From assembly GCA_003427395.1 (NCBI GenBank), contig BFEA01000032.1, positions 4,548,046 to 4,583,175 on the forward strand: a stretch of 35,130 bases of DNA, read 5' to 3'. Of this stretch, positions 20,161-30,179 are shown piece by piece. Below the pieces are notes generated by a model that had not been told where the DNA came from, ran no database searches, and was given only the letters and a program-made list of their open reading frames with translations. This DNA comes from Chara braunii (lineage: Eukaryota > Streptophyta > Charophyceae > Charales > Characeae). Position numbers and translations under genes: made by a program. How positions within the stretch are numbered: position 1 is the first letter of the stretch; every line of letters starts with the position of its first letter.

Positions 20161-20389
20161 AAGGTAAGTGAAAAGAGTCATCAAAGCACTACTATAACTG
20201 AAAATCAAAGTTACGATTTGCTCCTCAGTGAAGAAATGGAGAAAACGTGAGAAAAGAATGAGTGAACCTCACTCAAATGCATGAAATCACAATGTGGGAA
20301 GTGGCGATTCACATCGGAGTGAAGAAATGGAGTAAACAAGAGTGAAAGCACCATCAAAACATTTGATCAAGCATAAACAAGAGTTAAGA
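20161..20389. repeat. highly diverged end of the ~91-bp satellite
   Basis: AGTGAAGAAATGGAG is repeated at 20227 and 20318, 91 bp apart, and CAAATGCATGAAATCACAATGTG resembles unit segments. The array ends abruptly at the LTR-like TG at 20390. Confidence 0.5.
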
Positions 20390-21874
20390 TGTCGAGCGCA
20401 TCGGTCCGGCACCGCACAAAACGAGGCGGGACCCTCCCGGCCGCGTCACGTAGGAGTTGGTCTTGTCCTCGTCGTGAATACATAATGGAGTTTCCGCAAG
20501 CCGCTCCAGCCGAGTGTGCTAAACATACCTCTCGCGAGCCCCTACGACAAGATAGGGCCTACGCGAGGCACGACTTACCTCCACCTTGCGGGAGTTATCA
20601 CCTCCTTTCGGTGGGCGTATCCCCGCCGAGCTACCAGTCCACAGTACGAAAGTTGATCAGTTGCAATCGCAGAGGTGGACCATCCAAGGGCGTTTCTCGT
20701 TCGTTGTAGCATAGGGGGTACACACGATATTACACCTCTAACGAATCCGCACGCGAGCCGGCATCTTGGGGCGGCTGAGGTCCCAAGCACGACTCGTCGC
20801 CGGTCGACTAGGATGTATCCCACACGCCACGCGCACACCACTATACAGAACATAATAATAAAAACCCACACACATACATATACACGAAACGACACAAAAC
20901 AAACAATACGACAACACTCCTAGTCCCTTAGCAGTCATCCCATAACTTTCTGATGCAGAAATAGGACAGGCGTCGCGCGCGAGACTTTGTATACAATGCT
21001 CGGATGCAGAGTCTTCTCATATCGACTAGCAATGCATGAATACGCAAACAGTCATGATTATGACGTACTATGTAGTGTCCATAATCAAGCGGTCCTTCGT
21101 GAATCCGAGTACCACTTATGACACTCAAGTGTCACTCTCGAAGTATCATGAGGGTCTACTCCCTCACGATATTGCACGACTGAAGGAATAGCTTTGCGGC
21201 CGTCGCGGCACCTCTGACCTTTGGGCTGAGTGTCTCGGCAGGCAGGGCAAATAGGCTATGCGCGTGGGGAGATCCCTTCCATGTAGAGCCTAGGACCTGT
21301 GATGTTCTGGACAAGGACCTCGAATCCGGGCCCAGGACCAACGTCCGACTAAAAAATCTTTAAGAAGCATACGACAAAATAGAAGGGTTTTCCTTCCTTT
21401 TCCAATCTCAACCCCAATTAAACCTTTAAGCATAAACCCCTCAGACCATACGACCACCCAATATAGATACGTACATACACGTATATGTAGTGGGGGGATA
21501 AGTATGTGATGACCACTTCCCACAATCACAGTGGGACTCCTCACAGCCATATATATGTGTGTGATTGCAGACTGTCAAATAAAAATTCCGAACCACGGAA
21601 CAAACATGCAATCACATCAAAGAGTCAACCAGAAGTCCACGCACTACACGGAGTCAACTTCAACCAATCTCTATACTCATAACCCCTGTTTTAGCCATGC
21701 AAGCCTCAACCCTTGTCCAACCAACCATAATTAAATACTCAGTACCTTCGTTAAATGAACATTCAATAAAAATCCGGGTGAAAACCTTAATAAAACAATA
21801 AAATCATCAGGGCTAAAGTCTTTTAGGTTGAGCATTGAGGATGAATTAGAGTTGAGTCGACGGATTGGCAACCG
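20390..21874 (+). mobile_element. LTR-like dispersed repeat, copy 2
   Basis: Starts TGTCGAGCGCATCGGTCCGG and aligns in the same orientation with 9109-10609 to the shared GGCAACCG. It interrupts the satellite array on its left. On its right, TGTTATCA of a different element begins four bases later. The same short minus-strand frame (SRSLSRTSQ...GSPxAxSLFAL...LFLQSCNIV) is open in both copies but has several changes; it may be chance within related DNA. No gag or pol genes are attached. Confidence 0.75.
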
Positions 21875-21877
21875 ACC

Positions 21878-21894
21878 TGTTATCAGTGATAACA
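21878..21894 (+). promoter_or_regulatory. probable start of another LTR (TGTTATCAGTGATAACA)
   Basis: A 17-bp interrupted palindrome with 8-bp arms around a single G begins with TG immediately after the previous repeat. LTR ends commonly start with TG and short inverted ends, and a TATA box follows 160 bp downstream. The matching right end was not found. Confidence 0.4.
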
Positions 21895-22052
21895 AAAGGT
21901 GATTCTTGTAAGATCAAGCTGAATCTAGTCCTGATTTCGAATCAAACGTTCAAGAGGACCTGTAATACAAGACAGGTCAATCCCGGAGTTGAATCTATGA
22001 GTCCATGGAGGACAACCTCCATATCATGATCACACTCATAATCCTTATTAAC

Positions 22053-22062
22053 TATATATAAG
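22053..22062 (+). promoter_or_regulatory. putative TATA box (TATATATAAG)
   Basis: TATATATAAG lies in otherwise mixed sequence about 175 bp after the putative LTR start, a usual place for the U3 promoter of an LTR retrotransposon. Transcription would then run into the 124-bp repeats and the hairpin array. No experimental sign is available. Confidence 0.35.
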
Positions 22063-22185
22063 CCTACCTCTAAGCAAGTGTCCAAAGAAAGGTAGACTCA
22101 TGGCAGAATCCCCCCTAGTCAAGGTGGATTACCAGAATCGTCACCTGTCAAAATATAATTTATCTCCTTTAAACTAAAAAAAAAT

Positions 22186-22760
22186 TCGGCAGCGCTTCTC
22201 GTAGGAAAAATACCTTTTCAGAATTTATATAAGCTCATATACGAAAACAAAATCTAAATTTTGATTATGAAAAGTTAAATTTTGTCTAACTCCCTGAATT
22301 AGTAAAAATTTGGGCAGCATCTTCTTTAGAAAGATGGACTTTCAAGATTTATACTAAGTCAAATATGAACTGAGAAACAAGACATGAGTTCAACTCAGAT
22401 AAAATTTAATGAACTCCTTAGATTTGTAAAAATTTCGGCAGCGCTTCCCGTGGAGATAGTGTTATTCCAAGATTTATACAAAGCCAAGTTCATAATCTAG
22501 AAAATGACTTTGACTTCTCAAAGTTCAATTTTTTCTAACTCCCTGAATTAACAAAAATTTTGGCAGCACTCCCTTTAGACAAGGAGGTTTTCCAAATGTT
22601 TACTAAACCAAACATTCAGAAAAACTGGACCCTAAAACAGATAAAATATGACTAACTCCTTGGTTTTGTAGAAATTTCGGCAGCACTTCCCGTAGAGAAA
22701 GTGACTTACCAAGATTTATACAAGACCAATTCTAACAAAAAGATCCAAAAAAATGCAGAA
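22186..22760 (+). repeat. ~124-bp tandem repeat with alternating subtypes
   Basis: The phrase T(C/T/G)GGCAGC appears at 22186, 22311, 22435, 22560 and 22677 (steps 125, 124, 125, 117). Units 1, 3 and 5 share ATTTCGGCAGCRCTTCYCGTRG; units 2 and 4 share CTAACTCCCTGAATTA before ATTT(G/T)GGCAGCA. The real period is therefore a dimer of about 249 bp. Each unit also has CCAAGATTTATAC(A/T)AA. Confidence 0.85.
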
Positions 22761-23016
22761 ATTGACCTAAGTAAAATAAACTTAGCTAAAAAAATGCAGG
22801 AATTGAAACTAACTTCTATGACTCTAGCACGTGGCGAGCAACTAAAGCAACTACCTATCAACCCAAAACTCAAACTAAGTAGTAGCTTCACTTAGTCACA
22901 TGCAGGTCAAACCACAAAGGTAAGTACCCTGACCATCCCCAAAGTCATCTTAACAAATAATAGTTCATAATCTTTCAATTATTTATCCCTTTATACCCAG
23001 CTTACATAGGGCATAA

Positions 23017-23735
23017 AGCTAGATCACCCAATCTTATGGGAACCTGTCTAGCTCGGCCATAGAATATACACAAACACAGGGCACTACAATTTTTCTCTTC
23101 TTTAGGTATGTGACTAGGTCCCTAGTCGCCCTGACCATTTAAGTATCTAAGTTATATATATCTGTCTGCACTTTGTCTTTTAAGGCAACATATGACTGAA
23201 CCGGTCATCTTAGATCAAGACTCAGTTTATCCCTTCTTACCATAATTTTTATTTTTAATTCATACTTCCTTCAGTTGGTGATAAGCTATAATCAGACCAT
23301 CCAATCTTATGGAAAAATGTCTGACCAGCCTGTTCATAAATAAGTAATATAAGATATAAATAAATTTAACATTTTTGTTTCAGCATGTGCGTGGCTCCGG
23401 ACCAGACCACCCAATCTTATAGGAACCTGTCTAGTCCTTTGCCTGAATTTCCTCCTTCAAAATAAAGCAAAAGAGGGTCAAAGTCATCCAATCTTATGGA
23501 ACTTGCCCAACCCCCTTTCAGAAACTAACGAAACATTAAAAAAAAACAAGGAAACGAGGCAACTTAGTCATCCAATCTTATGGAAAAAATACTTGGTCCC
23601 TGAAAATAAAGCGCATGCAGCTCTCACAAGTCAAGGCAACCAGACCACCCAATTTTATGGAAACCTGTCTGGTCCTTCAGGCAATTAAAAATAAACATAG
23701 CATTGGGCCCTCCAATCTTATGGAGACTCTCCCAG
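23017..23735 (+). repeat. array of seven conserved-loop, variable-stem hairpins
   Basis: CCAATCTTATGG (one copy CCAATTTTATGG, one TATAGG) occurs seven times at about 23029, 23301, 23411, 23488, 23572, 23649 and 23712. The core can itself pair CCA with TGG around ATCTTA. In most copies it sits between complementary arms whose sequence differs: AGCTAGA/TCTAGCT (23017/23047), TCAGAC/GTCTGA (23292/23319), GGACCAGAC/GTCTAGTCC with one mismatch (23399/23429), GGGtCAAaG/CTTGCCC with bulges (23475/23502), ACCAGAC/GTCTGGT (23639/23667), and TTGGG/CCCAG with one wobble pair (23703/23731). Copy 5 pairs poorly. Changed stems with a kept loop indicate a structure under constraint. Function unknown. Confidence 0.7.
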
Positions 23736-23739
23736 CCTT

Positions 23740-25910
23740 AGGTTGACCCAGTCAAACATGCAATACTGTCTTCCTCTCATCCTTCCCTCAGATGCAACCC
23801 CAAAATCTGCTTTCAGTCAAACAATAAAACTGAAACTGACATTGCACATACATTCATTTACTTAGTCTGGTTTGTGTCCTGAAAATCAAACTGAAAAGTC
23901 AAGTAGGGAGCACACAGTATATTCAGTCAAAATGTAACAAGAAATACAGATAAGGGTTATAACTGGGTTTATAGAGGGAACGCAAATGATTACCTCTTAG
24001 TTCCCTGCCTCCGGAACTCCTCTTGAGTTCCGGCAGAGCTCCCGCAATCGGTGGGCTGACTCCCCACAGAGTCTCGCTGCGGTCCTACGGGTTGCAATCC
24101 TGCCTGCCGCCTTCCTCTCGTAACAGGACTCGACTGAGAGTAAGAAAGACAAAATGAGAGGTTTGAGACTCTCGAGATATAGGAGGGGGACAAACTCAAT
24201 TCTCAGGAGAGGGCCTTGTAACCTTCAATCGTCTGAGGGCCCCGCAATGATGGTCAAAACGTACAGCAGCTCATCCAGTCGAGGTGAAAACACCAACCGT
24301 TGATCCCCCCCCTTCCTGACGACTCTTCAGCTTGCAGCAATGACTTCCTTTCCGCAGTTAAACAACCCCTTTTGTGCTCGTAGGTAATCGTACTAGCTCA
24401 GTTTTAGATAGCGTGTACACACTAGCCTCGTGCAACAGCAAGATACTGCGCTAATACCCAGCACCAATCATAAGTATCCCAGTATTGCACCTAGTAGTGT
24501 CTAACGCAAAAGCACAACAAAGGTTGTGATGCATAGCATAGTAAGAACTCTGTGAGTATGATGAGGCGCAGTGAACGCATGGCGTGTACACAATATGACA
24601 GCGCATGTGAACCGCAAACAGCCACGAAGTCCAAGAACTGCAGTAATCAGCAACGGATGTGTCCCGACCAATCCTCCTTTAATCCCTGCCGTCGTGCCCA
24701 GATACACAACAACTTCTCCTCCCGTTAACTGCAAGCACCCACTCGGTGTGATTATGGCAATGGTCCATACACTTATACACAACAAAATTAGTTATACTTA
24801 GAAACTGCAGACATCTTGATCTGCGACAATAACCAAGGGCCAGGAACACGGCACAAAGTCATGTACAAGCAGGTTGAGGACTCAACACGATGACGGCAAC
24901 CACTTTGAGAGAAAACAGTCATTGCGACGAATCTTAGCGGCAGGGAGCACATCAATTCGCCTTTGCTTGGCAATTACCCTCTGGTCTCACAAACCATAGT
25001 TTGATTAGAACCCCCACACGAGCTACTTAGTATAGCGGCTCCTCAGGACAACAACAACTCAGCAGTTGGAAGCGCAACACACAACATCTGAGAAGTGGAC
25101 GACTAGTAATACATAGTTCGGGTTTTCGCTGCAGAACTCTAGCTGGACTCACTGCAATGCACAGTCCAGCAATGACACAAGTCCTGGGCATGTAGACAGA
25201 GTCCTCTATTCGCTCTGGTCGAGTAATACATCCACCAGCTGGTAAGTCCCCCGGCCCTGCAGCATCAGCCCGCCCGACAAACAACGGACGTGTTTGCTTC
25301 TGCAAGTACTGCCTCCCCCTACTCACCACCTTACGAGGGACTCTGAAAACGAATCCTCTTGCTAAGCGAAAGGACGGTATACTCCAAGTAAGCGCTTCTC
25401 TCTTTCCCTCTCTTTCCCACTATTCACCCGGTCGTGCTCCATTTGCAATGATGGTCACGACTAGACTGGCCAGTCCTTGCGGTATAGGGAGAGCGGCATG
25501 CGACAAATATCCAAGCAGTGGGCGCAGTAAATAGGTACAAAGGCCGATGGCCGAAGGCCCATAGACACGGCATACTGGCCAGCAGGTAAGCCCACACCCC
25601 TTGGCTCCCTCCTTGCTCTAACGCTTTGATCGAGATGAGCCACGCTCGGCCAACAGATAAGTCTCCAACTTTGCGGATTGTTTCCTCGCTACCCCGATCA
25701 TATCAATCGAGCAAAAACAGGAATGAACCTCCCACAAAATACCAGAATATACACTGCTTCCCTGCCATGCACGTAGAGAGATAGAAAGAGGTTAACTCTC
25801 TCAATAGGAAGTGCACGGCATCGCTCATCAGGTGAGTATCCTACCCCACGGCTCCTCGTGCTACTTCCGTCGATTAGGAAGAGCAAAAAAAAAAAAATCC
25901 GAATAAATCT
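23740..25910. other. non-coding, possibly retroelement-derived
   Basis: No protein domain is recognised. CTCCGGAACTCCTCTTGAGTTCCGG near 24012 forms a 9-bp hairpin (CCGGAACTC/GAGTTCCGG). GGTAAG- or GGTGAGT-like phrases preceded by AGC or CATCA recur at 25241, 25585, 25657 (GATAAGT) and 25831. The region behaves like untranslated retroelement sequence or unique intergenic DNA. Confidence 0.4.
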
Positions 25911-27930
25911 TCCGCTAGAATGCGGAAAGATACGTTCCCCTTTTTGAACTCTCTCTTTACTCGCGCAGCCTGTACAGGTCGTAGCGGCCAGACCACTCTA
26001 CGAATTGAGTATCTGAGCCCACCAATCGCCTCGCAGCCCTCAAAAACCTCCGAAACACATCCTTACTCGCGTGCTTTCGTTCAGGAACAAACAAGCCATG
26101 CAATCTTTTCTGGCCATATCCGCCACCCCTTTCGTCTTCTCCGCGCACAACTTTTTTTTTTCTTGCTTTATAACACTAACTTTTTCGCTATACCAACTTC
26201 ATCATTAGATTCGTCTTACCAAGGAATCCCGATTTTGAGTCTCAGCTTGTCTGATTCTATTACGAATCGAGCAAGTTACGCCATTTTGTGCCTCGCCATA
26301 CTCGTTTCCCATTGTCTCCTCTACTGAATGTTCCTGGCTTGAAATCACTCCGGGTTCATTCCACCGCCTTTACCACTTAGTCTACGCTCCCTTGCCCTCT
26401 ACGTCGTTACCCGCGCTCCGTGCTCACTTCCTCGATCGTTTCGTCCAGAGTAAATTTTCCCTTCGTTGTTCTCTCTTATTCCATCTCCTATCGTTAATGC
26501 CTTAGTGCAGCCTCTTCCTGGCCATTCGACAGGCCGCTCGCCGGCTACGACTGCTTCTTCAGAAAGGACTAGGAAAAAAAAAAAAAAAAAAAAAGTCAAT
26601 CCTTCACGCGTCTATTCTCCTGCTCCTATATCCGAGGCCGGCAATCATCCCGCACAACAGTCCGCAAGTCCCTGCCCCAGTACCCCTGGATGTTGTGCCT
26701 ATTGTGCCTAATCTACCTACTGTGATCGTGGCACAGTTCCTGACCTTAGGGATCCCAAAGGCACAATCCTCCCTAAACCTCTTTCTGCAAGTCATGGTTG
26801 GGGGGAGGTATATCCTCTGGCCACGACTGCCCCGGCCTATTCCACTATCCCATGGGCCCCTCACGCAGGCCTTGGAGGTAGCAATATTCAAATGAGAATT
26901 TAGAAGATCGAAGTGAAGGAGGGCTCCTCAGGTGAGCGGCCGCTGCAACGGCCCCACAGTGCCCTGGACCGCCCTTCTCGGGAATTGCTCGACTCTCTCT
27001 CGAGTCCAAGTAGGTATGTACATACTCAAATCTCTCACGACCGATTCGCGGCTGGTGGGCGGTATACCCACAAATGGCCCGCACCACCCATATTTCTTCC
27101 ACCGCATGGGCTAAACACTCATCGGCTCGCATGCACATTGACCTCCTCGGTCCACATCTTAAGACGGTGGGCCCAAGCACCTTCCCCCAACATCCCGAAC
27201 ACGCAAGGGACTCATAGGTCAACGAAAAAAGAGGCACCGTGCTCAAGGCCCTTGACCGTCACAACAACCACCAAATACAGCGTCGCGCCTGAGTCGAGGA
27301 GCACCGAAGCAAATTAATAATACAACAATAGATAATTAAGAAAAATTTTAGAAACTTTTCATCTTCAAAATACGATGGTTAATAGAAAGGAGCGGCTAAT
27401 ATCGTTCCGATCCCGCCGACGGCAAAACCAAAAAGGGGATAGCCCGACCGACCTTCAACCCTGTGTTTCCTTCACACTACTCTAATATCCCCGTGTCGTC
27501 GCCGCTCGACCTTGGTCCCTAAATCTCTTTGATGCAAACCTAATGTCGTAACCAATTGTGTTAGGCCCAAGTCACGGTCTAACCTTAACGGACACCTAAA
27601 ATAAATCGATACCGCGCGGCATACAGACCTACGTAAATGTTTCCAGAATCACATTGTAATCGAGACTGTCTTCCACATATACGCACAAGTCACTGGCAGG
27701 CCCATCAATCAAAAATGCATAATCGTTTTAATCCTAGCTTAATCAGAAATAAAAATATTGTCGGCGATCAATGCCGATTTCCATGATCATTAATAATAAA
27801 AATCACGTGCGCCTCAAGCCTGCGCGCCCACACACTCTCTACTCTAGTCAATTGTTTAGTCAACGTAAGTCATAGCCTCAGTCACGCCTCGCGCGGTATA
27901 CTTAATTTTTAAATCAAACCTTTTTTTTGT
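25911..27930. other. non-coding, no gene recognised
   Basis: Several open frames of 80-135 codons exist on both strands but share no motif with families I know, and they overlap one another. An A21 run lies at 26574-26594. Confidence 0.4.
26574..26594. repeat. poly(A) tract
   Basis: Twenty-one consecutive A residues. It could be the tail of a retroposed sequence on the plus strand, but no source element is visible upstream. Confidence 0.9.
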
Positions 27931-27948
27931 CACTTGCAAAAACCAGGG

Positions 27949-27972
27949 CGGATACCCTTGTAAGGGTATTCG
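27949..27972. repeat. short hairpin
   Basis: GCGGATACCCTT and AAGGGTATTCGC pair over 11 of 12 positions around a two-base loop (GT). No associated gene is seen, so a role cannot be given. Confidence 0.6.
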
Positions 27973-29990
27973 CACCGACAGCTTACCGGACCATATTAAG
28001 CGACTTCCCCGTCTCTTCGCAGAATCATAAAACTATAAATCAATCCAGAATTTCAAATGCTGACGAGAAAGGAACCAATCCGATCAGTCGACAGACTCAG
28101 GTTCATGGTCTCCATCAATCCATTCCAAACTCAACTTTATGCTGTCAGGATCCCAACCTGGACCTCCATCGTCCTAACACTAGAGCAGTGGGATACTCAT
28201 CACTATACTACAACACAAGTTTGTAATGGATTCCTCAACTGTCCTCTCTCCTTTGTCCTAGACAAACCCCGACTTGTCGTTAATTGTCCCTAGTTTCTAC
28301 CCTGCAAACAGGGCCAAAAATCAAGGACGCGGACCCTAACCGAGTCCTTTGAAGACACTCTTGCCTCCCTCCCAACAATTCTCGCAATCAAACATATATA
28401 TATACACAAATCTCATCATAGACTCTTCCTGCAGTCTAGTACTGAAAGGTCAGATCTCCATTTAGCCCACCATAGTCTGGGTAATCGCGCCAGATCTACG
28501 GCCCACCACGTTGTTATTTTAGCAGTGGTGCCCTCACAGGTTGCGCCACGATAGACCTTCTCCTGATAAGCATTCAATCAGAACTCAAAAGACTCGACTC
28601 CTATCCCTTGCCATTCCGTAGGAGTAAAACCCTCCCAGGTGGCCACACCCCTTTAAGTTTTTACTCCCTTGGCAAGACGTAGGCCCGCTGTTCAGGTTAT
28701 GCCGATCAGCAGCCGACACTAGGGGTTGCGACATAGTGATGTTAAACTTTACCATTAGCTTGGTATTCTCATGAATGCTCTAAGATTAACACAGGTGACT
28801 GACCGGTGTGTCACAACAATGAAGGCCTACTGCGAGACTATGCAAAGGTATGTCTCACATAAAAGGTATTTACCAGTCCTCTGTGGGACAACACAGGGAA
28901 AACATGGCAACCTCTCCACATTCACAAAACAAAAATCACCGCCAGATTCTCAAGGTCGTGACCTCCCTACTTGATCAGGGCAAGAAGACCACCTCTAAGT
29001 GACATCTCCCAAAATAAATCATACTTGCGACCTTCAAAATTTCAGCAATGGCTAAACAAAAACTTGGTTCTTCTCGTCAGACTTTATCATTTAACAATCA
29101 ACTTACCATGCCATTGAATCTATTGACCGCCTTTCATATGAAGAAGGTCTCACTCAATACGTCTCCCAGTCATCCCTTCTCTTTCTAGGATGAGTTCTCA
29201 TACGACCTTTTTCTTAAAACATCTTCCTTCTCTTAAGATAAGCCTCCCAACAACCAGAAGACTATCTTCCTCTCTTGAGGATGTTTTAACCATAAAACAA
29301 CTCAAACTGAGAGACCAACTTATGGGTCCTCATCACAACTCATCCATAAACATCTGGCATGGTAAGTATTCAAGTCTCAAAGAGTCTTAAATCTCTTAGG
29401 GTTCTAACACTTTTAACAAAACAGACTGCACTCCCTCTCCTTATACCCGACTCTATCATCTGCTCATAGGCAGATCGCACGAGTATACCGAAGAGTAGAC
29501 AGTTCACATTCATTCACATTCATGGAATACATAGCATACGAGATGTTTTTTCATACATCTCTCTCACAAAGCCATCATACATCAGGATAAAACCACACAT
29601 GTGAGAGTGATTGTGATCGTTATATACAGGGGAATAGTCTCGGATAGAACTCAACTCAAAAACCCTCTTAGGGATGTGATATCTCATCCAAAAACACACA
29701 TAGTAACTCAAATCCATAACTCACTCGGATCAATCAATATCACTCTCAATATGGTACATGACCAACCGTACCGTTAGAAGCGTCACTGCGACAAGCACAA
29801 ATATCCGGGCGTCAAGGTCAAAGAAGAGTGTCATCGGCATACACATGTCATCTTACATAATCCTGACCCTCATGTCTCTAGAAAGAATCTCAATGAGAAT
29901 CGCACGTTGTAATCCTCTATATGTGATGGCACAACGCAACTCCAACGCACGTACTTCAAAATGTGCCGATATAGAATGATCTAAAAAACA
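27973..29990. other. non-coding, no gene recognised
   Basis: Low-information sequence with short overlapping frames. Around 29180-29290 the phrase CTTC(C)TCT(C)TTNAG(G)AT(G/A)A is repeated loosely three times. No RNA gene or recognisable transposon protein is present. Confidence 0.4.
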
Positions 29991-29998
29991 GACAACAG

Positions 29999-30135
29999 TT
30001 GGGGTATACCCCAGCGGACTGACTAGACTGGACTGGACTGGCTGGTACCGACAGACGTACCGGCCTGGACTGGACTACCCCGAATACAACACAGGTCTGT
30101 GAGAACATGCCAAGGGGCTGGTCTCACAGACCAAC
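29999..30135. repeat. cluster of palindromes and GGACT repeats
   Basis: TGGGGTATACCCCA (30000-30013) is a perfect 14-bp palindrome. GACTGGACTGGACTGGC-like direct repeats follow. GGTCTGTGAGA (30094-30104) pairs exactly with TCTCACAGACC (30122-30132). The cluster lies just beyond the LINE remnant and may mark another element's terminus. Confidence 0.65.
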
Positions 30136-30179
30136 CAGAGGTCCGCTACACCGTTGGAGGGTCCTTGTTGGACTAGGAG

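Noticed and set aside
9109-21874. A single 12.8-kb LTR retrotransposon bounded by the two 1.5-kb repeats
   Set aside because: No gag, protease, RT or integrase was found between them, no matching target duplication was seen, and the two copies are diverged.
23017-23735. CRISPR-like array of spaced repeats
   Set aside because: The repeats are short and imperfect, spacing is irregular, no cas genes are present, and the surroundings are eukaryotic transposon sequence.
26574-26594. Poly(A) tail proving a processed pseudogene
   Set aside because: No recognisable coding sequence precedes the A-run on either strand and no target duplication was found.
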